DNA of 64,000 nt from Phlebopus portentosus (GCA_037892935.1 JAYXKI010000008.1:992001-1056000); one strand, 5' to 3'. Shown: positions 32,463 through 44,533, counted from the first letter of the stretch. The notes: a model not told the origin generated them from the letters alone. Made by a program: numbers and translations.

Positions 32463-33061
32463 ATGGGACGTGTCAGAACAAAGACTACGAAGAGGGCCTC
32501 TCGTGTACTCATCGAGAAGTAGTGCGTGTTCTATACCGTCTCACGAGAAATTATCCGTCCTAATGCAAACAACACTTTCAGCTATCCTCGCCTTACCCTC
32601 GACTTCCACACGAACAAGCGCCTCATCGATGAAGTCGTATGTTCACTTTATTTGGACGGAAATGAATGCAAATTAATCTAACCTTAGGCCACTGTTCCCT
32701 CAAAACGCCTCCGTAACAAAATCGCAGGATTCACAACGCACTTGATGAAGCGTATCCAGAAGGGTCCGGTGCGCGGCATTTCGTTCAAGCTTCAGGAAGA
32801 AGAGCGCGAGCGCAAGGACAACTATGTTCCGGAGGTTTCTGCTCTTGATACGTCTGTCTCTGGACTTGCAGTTGACCGAGACACGAAGGTGCGTGGATTT
32901 CAATGATTACAGATGTGCGCACGCTGATGTTTGTTTTATAGGCTTTGCTCAAAGCGCTCAACTTTGAATCAATCAAAGTGACCGATCCCGAACCGTCGTC
33001 GAACATGCCGGAGCGCCCTGGTCGTCGCGACAGACGGACTGTACCAGGTGCTGGTCGTTGA
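32463..33061 (+). CDS. RPS17: Ribosomal protein eS17
   Basis: Four exons (32463-32521, 32582-32636, 32688-32888, 32942-33061) join in phase. The protein begins [20 protein letters not shown], continues [18 protein letters not shown] and [17 protein letters not shown], and ends in a basic [12 protein letters not shown] tail, all diagnostic of eukaryotic eS17. It is a 40S head/beak protein. The third exon shows the expected [14 protein letters not shown]. Confidence 0.97.
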
Positions 33062-33349
33062 TGTTTTTGTACTTGTCCATCCGTGATGTTTCGCTATGCT
33101 ATAAAACGTGCTTACAGCATTATGAATGAATGAGAATGGCATTTCGATTTTCACAGATAATTCTACTGAGTATACTGTAAGATATTGGCTATTGGAATTC
33201 TGGTGTGTGTGACAGAGTCGGAACGTGCACGAGGTGCTGTTCGTGACCAGTTTTTATTTTTTATTCGTTGATTTTGCGCCCTTCGGTTCCAGCTACTGTC
33301 TTGTTCTGTAGTACTGTCCTCTCCAGTGGTCAAACAGTTTCCCAAATAG

Positions 33350-34562
33350 ATGCAAGTGATTCAAACAGAGTTTGCTCAGGGTTCCCAGGTGCGACCGCAG
33401 GAGCAGCCTTTTAGAACTGTATGTTCTTTTGCAACCACCACCACTATACGCGTCTTTGCTCATAAGCAGCCTGTCGACTTAAGCTCGCTCGCCATCTCCA
33501 ATTACGTCTCCGGTATGCACGGCTAAAGGTTGACCATGGTTGGGTGCGTGTACTAATGTCTAATGGACACACTGGACGAGCTCTCAACTTACTGCTAGCA
33601 AAAACAAAGTATAAATGAAGTCGAAAATCTGTATTTCCATCAGCACCACTTTCGAAGTGCTTCTACAAAGCAGGCAGAATTCCGCCCCAGCCCTGTAAAC
33701 GCTCCACAGACCGACGTACAGGCATCCATTAGCAAGGCTCAAGATATCTCATCTAGCATTTCCGTGTTCAACTCGAGACAGACGCCGAGTGAAATACTTG
33801 TCTTGCGACTACCGGAAGTTCAGAAAGAGCAAGAACGCCCGGACAACAACGGTTCCATCGAAAGCAAGCAAGACGACGTTAGTGTGTCCGACGCCGCCTT
33901 CCGTGATCCTCAGATCCCGCAGACTTCTTCGCACGACGGTCAGCCTAGCACGACCCCTGTTCCGGCACGGAACCGGGTGGACTTTGCTCCGGGGACGCCA
34001 CAAAGTAGCAAACCTCATGAGACCGTTTCCGGAGATGTCTCGCCTGCGAGTGGCCACTTCATCTCGGGTGCCACTACCACTGCTGCTAGCACCGCGGAAG
34101 GACAATATATTGAAGAGGCAGATGACCGGCCATCTCAAGTCCACGAGGACGGGGAAGCGCACGGTTCGTCACCTGCTCAATCGGGTCTGAGAACTGCTAC
34201 TACGCCTTCATCGTCTACCCATGGTGCGTCATTGCCATCTTTTCATGGAGGTTATTTTTGATCTGTAGTCTACGCCGCAGATGCGCCAGTGTCATCCTCG
34301 AGTCACGGAGGCTAGAGAGCAAGCTAGCTCCTCTCAATCCTCGCAAGGCGCTCAGGCCACTGGCTCAAGCCGTACCTCTGCTCTAACGTACGACTCATTC
34401 TGGTCCAGTCATTCCTCCAGTGTGGTCACCTATGGATTTGGGCCGTATGCGCCTAGCGCTCAGCCAAATTCACGGCCGGTTGGTCAGCCGCAGACAATGG
34501 TGGTACCTGCAAAGAGACCAGCGCCCACGGACACGGACACGGCGATGTTGGAATCACGATAA
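33350..34562 (+). CDS. Ser/Thr/Pro-rich disordered protein, exon structure uncertain
   Basis: A long open exon runs from about 33620 to about 34220 (..HHFRSASTKQAEFRPSPVN..; PQTSSHDGQPSTTPVP..). A later exon (34281-34562) is also Ser/Gln-rich and ends AKRPAPTDTDTAMLESR. An upstream ATG at 33350 starts a plausible first exon (MQVIQTEFAQGSQV). The exact joins at about 33430-33620 and 34215-34270 could not be fixed without a phase conflict. Composition is typical of a disordered regulatory protein. No domain is recognised, and it could be two genes. Confidence 0.45.
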
Positions 34563-34751
34563 ATGTATGATCACGACCAATTAGCAGAAATATCGCTCAA
34601 TTACCTTTTTTTATTGTGGATGTGTTATGTAATATAATATTAGTCATAAACACTGGATTGGACTCGTCTGTTTTCATGGGGGCTAAGACGCGTCCGCAGA
34701 GTTGGACCGTTCGGGCATGTCTGAACAGAGACGCAACCCTTCACGACCGTC

Positions 34752-36023
34752 ATGAACGTCCCTGCAAACGACGCAATCAGTCTCAACTCAAGGTCGCATC
34801 GCCGTCGGTCTATAACTCGTTCTCCGCCTGCGAAAATCTCGTTTTTCGCCACGTCGTCTACTCAGCAACAAAGACACGGTGCTCGCAAGCACCCAATGAG
34901 TCTTCGCCGTCGTCCGGCCTCGAATAGCGCCGCATCCATTTCAGGTTTCTCTGCCAATGGCGTCGCTCACGACCTGTCGGAGGTGAAGCCTAAGCCTACC
35001 GTTCCCGTAAAGCGCGATGGTACGAAGCCAAACGGTCACGCGAGTCCACCTATAGACTGGGAGATCCCGCGAAAGTTATTACATTCATCAATCGGCGAGT
35101 CCGACGCTTCGAATCGATTCTTAATCTATCGTTTAGACTAATACAAATCACTTTTCCAGGCTTCCTTGTCGTATATTTGTATAAAGCACACGTCTCGGCG
35201 TCGACCGTGGCCGTTGTGTTATCGGGGGCATGTACTTTGATTGCGTCTGTGGACTTCGTTCGACTACGAAGCAGACGATTTGCTGCTGTGTACGAGAAAT
35301 TGTTGGATTTCTCATGCGTGAGTCAGAAAAGGTGTGTGGCTTGAAGCACCTCAGCTCGGTCATCTCTTGCTCACGGGTATCAACAGGACAAAATCAACGG
35401 TGTAATTTGGTATCTGTTGGGTTGCATCTTCGTCTTGAAATTTTATCCCGAAGATATCGCAACCGTGTCTATTCTGACGTACGTCGAACCATGGACCTTG
35501 GTCAATACCATGACTCATCGGACTTTTTATAGGTTATCATGGTGCGACACCGCAGCATCCGTCTTCGGAAGAATGTACGGCTCTCGGACCAGCCGTCTCC
35601 CTCAATCCATTTCTATCCCTCTTACCACTATTCAGCTTCCCTCGCCGTTCGCTAAGCGCAAGTCCGTCGCTGGCTTCCTCGCGGGATCAATAACCGGCGC
35701 ATTCATAGTGTTTGGATTCTGGCGTTGGCTCGCGCCTTTCGGTGCACAACCATCATCGCTACCTGAAGTTATTCGGGCCGACTCCCAATCGCTACCTTCT
35801 CTCGCTGGATTTTCTTGTATTGCGCTCGTCAGCGGGCTCCTAGCTGGCTTTGCGGAAGCGATAGGTTCGTCCTCCTGACGATATTCGCCTGCTCTGCTAA
35901 TAACGTTGACACTTTTTCTTGTTCTTTACAGATATTGGTTCTTTAGACGATAATCTTACTTTACCCATTGTTTCAGGCGGTTTAATCTGGGCGTTATTCA
36001 AACTTGTTGAATATATCTTCTAA
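34752..36023 (+). CDS. DGK1: CTP-dependent diacylglycerol kinase (Dgk1 type)
   Basis: Family motifs appear in order: WEIPRKLLHSSIG (start of the CTP-transferase-like core), FLVVYLY and later hydrophobic membrane helices, DKINGVIWYLLG, DIATVSIL, LSWCDTAASVFGRMYG and KRKSVAGFLAGSITGAF. The C-terminus is a membrane segment ending KLVEYIF. A basic, Ser-rich N-terminal ~90 residues precede it (SLNSRSHRRRS). It is expected in the ER/nuclear membrane, making phosphatidate from diacylglycerol and CTP. The first intron begins with GC (after HSSI). Around 35300 a one-base shift separates EKLLD from the expected GFLMRESEK frame, although an alternative GTGAGT donor gives a shorter in-frame product. Confidence 0.88.
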
Positions 36024-36214
36024 TGACCGTCTCATGGTACCGTCATGTACTGCTTCTATGTTCCTTGTTTCTTCCAATAGATCATTCATGGAATACTTGG
36101 TCATGCTTTGTGGTCAGCAATATTACCAGGGAAAGATATTTAAACGTGGTGTGATTATTCGGGTCAACTTGGAAATATTTAGATATTAGAAGATAGAACA
36201 AAACCATTTTAGAT

Positions 36215-36317
36215 GGTCGTGTGGTCTAGTGGTAAGATACCTGCTTTGGGTTGTCTGTATTTTCATGATACAGTTGTCGTCTGCAGGTGACCCAGGGTTC
36301 GATCCCCTGCTCGACCC
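36215..36317 (+). tRNA. tRNA-Pro(UGG) with intron
   Basis: Acceptor GGTCGTG, D arm with GTCTAGTGGTA, anticodon stem CCTGC/GCAGG around loop TTTGGGT (anticodon TGG, 36247-36249), and a T arm with GGTTCGATCC. An intron of about 31 nt (36251-36281) follows the base 3' of the anticodon, the canonical position. One acceptor pair (T6-T67) is a mismatch as read. Confidence 0.88.
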
Positions 36318-36514
36318 TCCTTTGTGGGAATCTTTTTCTCTAAAAGTCAATTTGTGATGTGCATTTAGTGTTTCATTATTTTTCTGCGAATAAACTTATG
36401 AACCTAGGAAAAGACATGTATTGAAGAAAATAGTGGACTGTTTCGAGAATGATCAGATACAAGGACGAAGGATATTCTATCCGACTAAGTGAAAGTCCCT
36501 ATAGTCCATGAACA

Positions 36515-37764
36515 TCACGCATCCAGCCAGAGACCAGCCCTCTTGCCTGCGACGCGAGAGGCAATGTAGCGTTTCTTTGATTCGGGGTCGGAGCGTGCCC
36601 CAAAGCCCTTGGCGAGTCTTCCGAGGAATCCGCCCCCATTTCCCTTCGAACCCCCGGCCGTGCTAACATCAGCAGCAGCTGGAGTAGCGGCCCTGTCATC
36701 TGAATGTTAGGGAGTTCCACTAAGACGACATCAGATAAGAGAAACTCACGCTTCCGACGCAACTCCAGTCGCAGCTACCGACGTGGTAGAACTGCTAATA
36801 GGATATGAGATAAGGAGGCGATGCCTTGAGGGTAGAGAGTTGGGCTCACCCAGCATTGCTGTTCGTGACCGCAACGCACGATCCGAACGGTCCAGCAATT
36901 GCCTTGTTACGGCATCTGACAATGCAGGCATCGCCATTGGGGCCACCTGTGCATTGCATTCCCCTAAGACGAAATAATACAACAATTAGTAAATGAATGG
37001 ATATGTATTTAGAAGAGAGCTGACGTAGGCATCTGGGCGACCAACGGGAAGTCCTTCGCCACAGCCAGACTCAAGCTTGCAACTCCTGGTACATTCTGCG
37101 TAACTTGTGCGTCTGTGAAAGTGTTCCCTCCATCGCCGGAGACATCACAGCTGTACGGTCTGGCAACAGAACGTGAATCAGACTTAGAGCCTGGGAATAG
37201 CAACTGAGAGAGTAAAACTTACCCTGCGCCATCCTGGTTTACTTGATGCAAAGTCATAGTTACCGAACCGTCCGAGCCAGCCGACGGGAGTCCAGTAGAG
37301 GAAGCAGCTTCAAGAAGAACACGCATCAGTCTATAGCATTCCTATCTTGAATACAGAGAAAATATTTTGTTACCTGCTAGCTGTTGGGCCACGTCGTTGT
37401 TACCACCTGCCTTTGTCCGTCCACAAACACCAGTCTGGCCCGAGCTGATTTCGTTATTGCGAATTATACTAGTGTCTTGCTAAAATCCATGTTTCAGTAA
37501 TCGAAGTCTCTATGTATCAGAAGGGAGATGTTACCAACTTCAAACGGGACTGGCAGACCTCCATTTCTAGGAGTCGAAGCAATTATACCAAAGCTTTAAA
37601 AAACAAAGATTAACTTCCTGAAGTTTCGAATGCAGAATGGTCTCCTACCCCTGCCCGTTCACGCCGTTTGCACCCTGCACAGCAGTAATAGTGCCATGTG
37701 CGTTCACTTGGCTGAAGAAAAGAGCGCAGAGTGCAAAAGAAGCAAGTCGAAGCTTGAAGAACAT
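36515..37764 (-). CDS. Secreted Egh16/MAS3-like protein
   Basis: Start ATG 37764: MFFKLRLASFALCALFFSQVNA is a clear signal peptide followed by HGTIT. Several short introns separate exons that together read GANGVNGQGFGI, PFEQDTSIIRNNEI, GVCGRTKAGGNNDVA, TMTLHQVNQDGAGPYSCDV, NVPGVASLSLAVAKDFPLVAQMP. These are the conserved words of the Egh16/Egh16H-MAS3 family, known from appressoria and infection-phase secretomes. The C-terminus is a long Ser/Ala/Gly tail and then a basic stretch (ESKKRYIASRV). The biochemical activity of the family is not established. A role in plant contact or wall remodelling is inference. Confidence 0.82.
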
Positions 37765-38451
37765 TGCGAAGATTGGAGCGGCCTGTAACATCCGTAAATC
37801 ATCATTCAATAAGTGATTGTGAACAGGTAGTTGCTCACCGCAGAAGAACAAAGGAGGGATTCACAGGAAAGGAACAAAAGGATGAGCACCTGGCTCTGGA
37901 AGGCACTGAAAGATCACGAAGAAGTCGAGAGACTAAGGAAACCAAGTTCTGAGCTGCCCTTTTATACGCATTCAAATCCGAGTCTTGAAGCCATGCTCGA
38001 GAACAGATGCGAAAAAAGAACAAAGACTGCACCCGCCTGTTTCGTTCTGCACAGGGCTGCATCTGATTGTCCAGAGAAGTTTACTACTAGTCAAATAGAA
38101 GACCGGTCTTGACAAACTGTAACGACAGCAAGATACTATAAAGCGAAAAGTAACTGATGTTGTGAGTAAGTGTAGGCGCTAATTGCAACCGAGCGGTGTT
38201 GATGCAAAGATGGTAGCAAAACAACACCAAGGACCAAGACTGGGATAAGCCGACGCAAGAGCTGATGGAACAACATTGATATTGATGAGACAGGCCGAAG
38301 CGGCAGGCGCGATCAGCACTGCGCAGAGTTGCTTCCGTTCTCATACATACGGTTCGGTCTCAATCGCCGCTTCGTCTCCTCGCATCCCCCTTTCATACCT
38401 TTCCATCTTTCGTCTACCGTGTGCGACGACGACAGATAAAAGCAAGAAAAA
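37765..38451. promoter_or_regulatory. Divergent intergenic region
   Basis: 690 bp between the Egh16-like gene (-) and the GMD gene (+). TTTTATACG (37971) and ACTATAAAG (38136) are TATA-like candidates for the minus-strand gene. No ORF is convincing. Confidence 0.4.
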
Positions 38452-39909
38452 ATGTCGGATATTCCCAGACATCCATTTGGTAATCTCAGCGTTGCTTCAG
38501 TCGATGAATACCGCAAGCGAAAGGTTGCACTCATCTCGGGTCGGTCGCACGACATGAACTTCTCGTGTCTGAGTTGCTGATGCGTGTGTGTTGTTGCGTA
38601 CAGGCATCACCGGCCAGGACGGCTCTTACTTGTCAGTCATGCCATTTCTGTCTGAAATTATCCAGGCTCACAACGCCTAGAACCGAATTGCTCCTCGAAA
38701 AGGGTTACGAAGTGCACGGGATCATACGCAGGTCGTCCAGTTTCAACACAGGCCGTCTCCACCACCTGTATGAGGATCAACACGAACGTAGGCATCCATC
38801 TAGTTCTTGTTCGCTTGCTATTGACCAACCTGCCTTCTCGCAATGATAGGTCCGAACAAGTTCAAGTTGCACTATGGTGACCTTGGCGACAGTACCAACT
38901 TAGTCTACATCATTGCCTTGGTTCAACCGACGGAAGTATACAATCTTGGAGCTCAGTCCCACGTAAAAGTATCATTCGAGATGGCAGAATACACCGGCGA
39001 CATTGATGGTCTCGGCACTCTGCGCCTCCTGGACGCGATCCGTACATGTGGTCTAGAGAAACACGTTCGCTTTTATCAAGCGTCAACTTCTGAATTGTAT
39101 GGAAAAGTCGTCGAGACTCCGCAAACAGAAAAGACTCCATTTTATCCCCGTAGTCCGTATGGTGCAGCAAAACTATACGCATTCTGGATTACTATAAACT
39201 ACAGAGAAGCTTATGGGATGTATGCGTGTAACGGGATTCTCTTCAACCACGAAAGCCCGCGGCGTGGACGGACTTTCGTGACGCGCAAAATATCTCGCGC
39301 GGCTGCAGAAATCAAGCTAGGGAAGCAACATTGCTTGTATCTTGGAAACCTGGATGCCCGGCGAGACTGGGGACATGGTACGACTCTAAAAATAGTTGCC
39401 GGCTCGCTCTGATATTGAAAACTTTGCACAGCCAGGGACTATGTTGAGGGCATGTGGCGGATGCTTCAACAGCCGGAAGCAGAAGATTTCATCCTTGCAA
39501 CCGGGGAGACGCATCCAGTCCGGGAGTTCGTGGAGAAGGCGTTTGCAGAGCTTGATATGAACATCAGGTTAGTCTTGCTCAGCTCCGCTTATATCGAGCT
39601 TGCACTTAGCATATATTAGATGGGAGGGATCCGGGGTGAATGAGGTGGGTATTGACACAAAAAACGGGAAGACGGTTGTCAAAGTCGACCCACGCTACTT
39701 CCGTCCGGCTGAAGTCGAGTAAGTCTGACGTTAGACCTTCGTTGGGTTTTCAGCTGAAACCTTTCCTTTCAAGCCTGTTACTCGGCAATCCAGAGAAGGC
39801 AGAGAAGAAGCTTGGATGGAAGCGTATCGTGGACTTTGATTCTCTCGTCAAAGAGATGGTACAAGCTGACTTGAAGGCGGCTATGAACCTTGTTGAGGAT
39901 CAAAATTAG
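38452..39909 (+). CDS. GMD: GDP-mannose 4,6-dehydratase
   Basis: Start ATG 38452 ([20 protein letters not shown]). Exons join across short introns to give the NAD(P)-binding [10 protein letters not shown], then [52 protein letters not shown], the catalytic [22 protein letters not shown] (Tyr-x3-Lys) and the C-terminal [16 protein letters not shown]. It catalyses GDP-mannose to GDP-4-keto-6-deoxymannose, the first step toward GDP-fucose or GDP-rhamnose. It is a short-chain dehydrogenase of the extended NDP-sugar type in the cytosol. All the catalytic residues I expect are present. The partner epimerase/reductase is not in this window. Confidence 0.93.
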
Positions 39910-40006
39910 ACTTTTTTTGATAGGAACTTTCGTTGTTCAGATTCTGACAGACACTGATATTGCATTTCCGGACTATTCAGTTTTTTCGTATTTAGTAAAA
40001 CCCATA

Positions 40007-40781
40007 TACAGTCATGGACCGGTCCTTGTCCTTGCACCACTCCACCAAATATGTAGCACATTTACCTTTCAATGCCAAAATCACATTAGGCACGTACCTA
40101 TCATCATGTTGTTGCAGCAGAAAAAAAAATCAAATGAATTGATGGAGTTTTCATTGAGTTACAGCATAAATTGTCTAAAATGTGTACTTTTCAGTCCTTG
40201 TCAGGATTTTGTTACACAGACACAAATGTCTTCACTGGCCACATTCACAAAATAAAATCTGAAATACATTCATCATTGCCAATGTATCCTTCATGTAAAA
40301 TTTCATGTGGTTCTGTTGAGTTTTGGTTGCGTAAAAAATCAAAAACTCTCCTTATCCTCCTGGAGAGCCGAGTTGAGATGTCACGTGATTTACCCTGTCC
40401 ACATCCAGTTGACTCAACTTCGGTATCCTGTATATGAACAATGAAAGGAAACTCCAGAATGACAAGATATACTTTGGTCTCAAATAATCACACTCATTTT
40501 ATGAGAAGATACAAATATCTGAGCCCCATTACAGGTGGAATGTAGTTATTTGCATTGTGGGAATATACCGGTGCTAGGAATGGTGCAGGTCAATTTGGGG
40601 CTCTGGCGCAATGATCTCTTCATAACAATCTTTCTACACAACCAGTTGCCTCCAAATTTTGTATGTAGGTGCAAAATGAATTATATTTTCGTGTTTATTT
40701 TTTGTTCAAAGAATTTTTTTGTAAATAAGGTGTAAAAAGCAATTAAAAATGTACTGGTGCAAGGACCGGTCCAAGACTGTA
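40007..40781. mobile_element. Non-autonomous inverted-repeat element (MITE) at TA
   Basis: The left end TACAGTCATGGACCGGTCC is mirrored at the right end (GGACCGGTCCAAGACTGTA), giving inverted repeats of about 30 bp. TA dinucleotides flank both ends (40005-40006; 40782-40783), the target of Tc1/mariner-type transposases. The ~775-bp interior is AT-rich with no coding frame of note. It differs from the Tc1 family at 10-22 kb in terminal sequence. Confidence 0.8.
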
Positions 40782-40938
40782 TACATAGTTGCACTCGTGT
40801 AATGTCATGGATTGACGAATTGAAAATATGGGATTTGGCTGACAAAAAACCAATTGAAATTCCAAAATATGACGGCATGACGCGCGAATCTCAGTCCAGT
40901 CGCGTCTTGAGTCTCTACATACACCATCTCTGCTGGAT

Positions 40939-41958
40939 ATGCTCGCGCGAAACGCTGCAAGTGGTCTGGGAGCTTGTCGACGGAGTATAAACATTCAAAA
41001 ACCTTACTGTCCACCTTCTTCACGCGGTAGAAGTTACGCGGTCCTCAAACCGTCCAGGAATGGCCAACGCTCGGTCTCTCTTGCCACACTGTCCTTACGG
41101 CTGACATTCTCTGAGCTCTCCTCTAACCTGCGGACTTGGGCGGGGCAAAAGCATCCGAACCTGGAACATGGTGAACTTCATTCATTGAAAGTACAAACAC
41201 AACCCATAGCACTCAAACTTCCAATTTGTTTCCAGTTATGACACGAGTACGATCGTACACCTCCGATGCAACCCAATCCCGGCACGAGCCCTTAAAAGAC
41301 GATTCGCACCCTTCGCTCTACTATCATCTCTTTGAAGATGACGAACTTCTCAACCCCGTTTTTGCCTTGAGCTTCCTTGAAGAAAAACCTAATAGTGCAC
41401 GGAGTAAAGTGGTCCTAGGCTGGTTACCTGCACTCTTTTCGTCGGATACCGAGAGCGGGGAGAATGGGCTGAATGATTTCAGGCAGAATGGTGAGCTTGA
41501 ATTCGCAACTCGCCCCTTAATGTCCATTCAATGAATCGAATCATCTCCTTCAGAGGATTTTTTGCCAATTCTGCACAAAACGATAAAGGAAGGACTGCTT
41601 CAGGATGAGATCTGGACGAACGGGGCCATCCAAACTCAAAGCGGATGGATGCACATCTTTGGTGAGCCAGTTTATGGCTGATCCTGTAACTCAGGAAATG
41701 TATGTACTCATTCTACCATGGTTTCTCCGCAACCCAGACCAAAGGAACATTCCTCCCCTCGGCCGAATCCCGGACCCGGACGATATTCTTGCCTCCGTTC
41801 GTGTGGAAGACGGCCGCATACTCATCGATACTTACGAGCCAATGCCAAGCTATAGGCTGTGTACCGCGGATGGGGTGTGTCAGCTGACGGATACTCTCAT
41901 GGCCCGATTAAAGGCAATGCTCAAGCAGACTGTAGAAGAAGAAAGGCAAAACCATTGA
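40939..41958 (+). CDS. Unknown protein, putative mitochondrial targeting
   Basis: ATG 40939 opens MLARNAASGLGACRRSINIQ, an Arg/Ser/Ala-rich N-terminus like a mitochondrial presequence. Exons join in phase across introns at about 41170-41235, 41492-41554 and 41661-41736. The last join restores HIFDQRNIPPLGRIPDPDDI, a conserved-looking stretch. The folded region also includes YYHLFEDDELLNPVFALSFL, GLLQDEIWTNGAIQTQSGW and ILIDTYEPMPSYRLC. No named domain is recognised. A shortened relative sits at 44755-44925, so this gene is part of a local duplication. Confidence 0.7.
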
Positions 41959-42507
41959 GGGCCGGAATAGTACTCCGGAGGCCATCTTCTGACATTGATG
42001 CGCTGAGAGACTCGTCATTACAACCGGCGCGTATGTTAGTTCGAATTCCTCTCTTTTTAGAAGAGAAGTTCGCACTTTATTCTTAGGCATGATATAATGG
42101 CCACATGTTAATACATGTGACGGCAATTAGAAGCTATAATCTGGAGTTCCTCACATTTGCCCCATGACTTGGAATTTGTTCGCGCTGCTGCTCCTTCTAA
42201 GCAACATTACATTGTTTTCTCGTCATGACGAGGATGTGCTTCTTAGACCAGCGTGATGGTGGTCCTTGGGCTATTCTCATGATCTCATGCCGTTAGGATT
42301 CCATTCGTTCATCAAGGTTTACTCAAATTCTCTGCGGTTAAAGATCAGCAGTTTGAACTTTGACACACGCGCCAATGTGATCGTAATCTGCACCGAGACG
42401 ACCAGCATCTTCCCTCTGGAACCGGCGGTCTTTTCGCTAGTCCATATAAAGGCATCAGGATGGCCTGCTTTTTTTCGTCATCTACGTTCGCCCGTAGGTC
42501 TAACAAC

Positions 42508-44533
42508 ATGCCCTCATTCCTATTGAAGATCATACTCGCAATTTCCGCCTTCCAACTTTCCGGGCGTGTGATTTGCTCACCAAACACGGCATTTTCGTCC
42601 AGAAGTGATTCACACATCGTTGATGTTGGCTATGCAAAGTACCTTGGAAATTTTACGGAACCTTTCAGCCTTGCTTTTCTCGGAGTACCATATGCAGAAC
42701 CCCCTATAAGGGATCTCCGGTTCCGCGCTCCTGTCCCTTTGGATACCGATAGATTGCGGGGAAATGACCAAGTCATCGACACGATGAGCTACCCGGACTT
42801 CTGCATCCAAGGAAGCACGGGTGGAGGTGATGCTGGAGGTGCAGGGAGTGAAGATTGCCTGAAGATCAATATATACACTCCGGTCAATGCGACCTCCAGG
42901 AGCAAGTGTAAGCAACCATCGCTTCGAATTCATCAGGACATTATATAACATCGGCTATTTATAGTACCTGTACTGTTTTACATCCACGGAGGAGGTAGTC
43001 TAAATTCTTAAGCATTTTAAACAGCTACTGATTCTTAATATAGGCTATGTTTATGGAAACCCTCGAAACTGGCCATTTGAGCACTGGATTAACCAATCCC
43101 CCAATGTTGTGATCGTTTCTGTCTACTATAGGCTCGACTCGTTCGGTTTCCTTGCGCATCCCGCGTTCTCCAACCCATCTATCGCAGATTTCAATGTTGG
43201 AATCAAAGATCAAGTTCTTGCCTTACAATGGGTTCAAGATAATATAGCTGCCTTCGGAGGTGACCCCGACCAGGTGACGATCAACGGTCAAAGCGCTGGA
43301 GGAGGAAGCGTAGAGATTCATCTGATCGCGAATGAAGGCCCTAAGAGATTGTTCTCCGGTGCGATTGGCCAGAGCATCTATAGACCAACAACGCCACTTC
43401 CCGAGCAACAGCAGGTGAATCCCATAGCCTGCTCCTCATTCCTAAGGCTGAAGTATTTGCTGCGTTGAAGCCACTATTCGATTTCTATGCAGAGCAAGCT
43501 GGTTGTAGAGGCTTTGGATCTGTCGGGAGACTATCAGCTGTCTTCGAAATGCATCCATAAGTGCACTGGCTCGCGCTCAAGATGCTGGTGCCTCTTTGTG
43601 CGTGGAACTGACACGAGTTCTACTTGCTATGGAGTCTGACCCGGTAACAGTAATGGTTCCTACTACAAAGGATGGTTGCCCACCGTAGATGGAAAACTTA
43701 TTCCCGATTATCCTACAAAACTATTGGCTGAGGGGAAATTCGCTCATGTTCCCGTCATTTCAGGGCGAGTGACATATGCTGTCTGGATGCTGTACGTCAG
43801 CTAACGGTCCTTCAGCGCAACGAGTAATGAGACCAGTGGATCAGATATCACGGAATACTTGCGTCGAGCTTATCCCCTGCTGACCTCCAGTGAACTCAGA
43901 GCATATAACAAAGTGTACGATCGATCCCAGTTCTCGTCCGATGATGAATGGATCCGGACTGCGACTGGAGAGCCGTCGTTACGCTGTGGTGTGAGTGTGT
44001 CCCTGATAAACGAGGATTTTGAAAATGATTGACGTACGACTCGATGCAGAGAGTAACTGTTGGTTTCGCAGGGGTGAAGCATTCCAAAGCTTGGACATAC
44101 CGGTACAATCAGCCGAACCCGACTCAGAATGAACCCGGTATCACGGAGCATGCTGCCGAGAACTGGATGATGTTCCTGGGCACAAATACTGGGTGCGCAT
44201 CATGAACGATAGAGAGCGTACTCGGTCCGCTGACTGTATTTCTGAAGGTTTAACGGAAGCAATGTATTCACTGGCCTAAACGGTGTTGAAAAGGCGTTCA
44301 GCGAGGAACTGATAGCTTATTGGCTTTCCTTTGTTCGCGTGAAGGATCCTAATAAATTCAAGCTCGCACGATCCGCCGTATGGCCCGATTTTTCATCCGG
44401 AAGAAGAGTTGTTCTCCAGCAGTCATTGGACAACGATACGTCGAGCAGCAGCATATTTGTGGAGAAGGAATTCGTTGGTGATACAAAGCGTTGCGTATTT
44501 GTGGCATCGCTAGTGAATCATATGCAAAACTAG
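42508..44533 (+). pseudogene. Secreted type-B carboxylesterase/lipase, frameshifted copy
   Basis: Start MPSFLLKIILAISAFQLSG (signal peptide), then YAKYLGNF and FLGVPYAEPPIRDLRFRAP, a HGGG oxyanion motif split by an intron, YYRLDSFGFLAHP, and the nucleophile elbow GQSAGGGS (the tandem copy has GESAG). The exon with AEQAGCRGFGSV shows a one-base deletion near 43530 relative to the tandem copy, after which the frame stops at 43560. Later exons (KGWLPTVDGK.., NWMMFLGTNTG, ending VASLVNHMQN) remain open in the expected frames. This points to recent loss of function, or to an error in the sequence. The family hydrolyses esters extracellularly. Confidence 0.82.

Noticed and set aside
41605..41700. 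Separate gene starting at 41605
   Set aside because: A 76-nt intron (41661-41736) joins the upstream exon in frame and gives a continuous protein.
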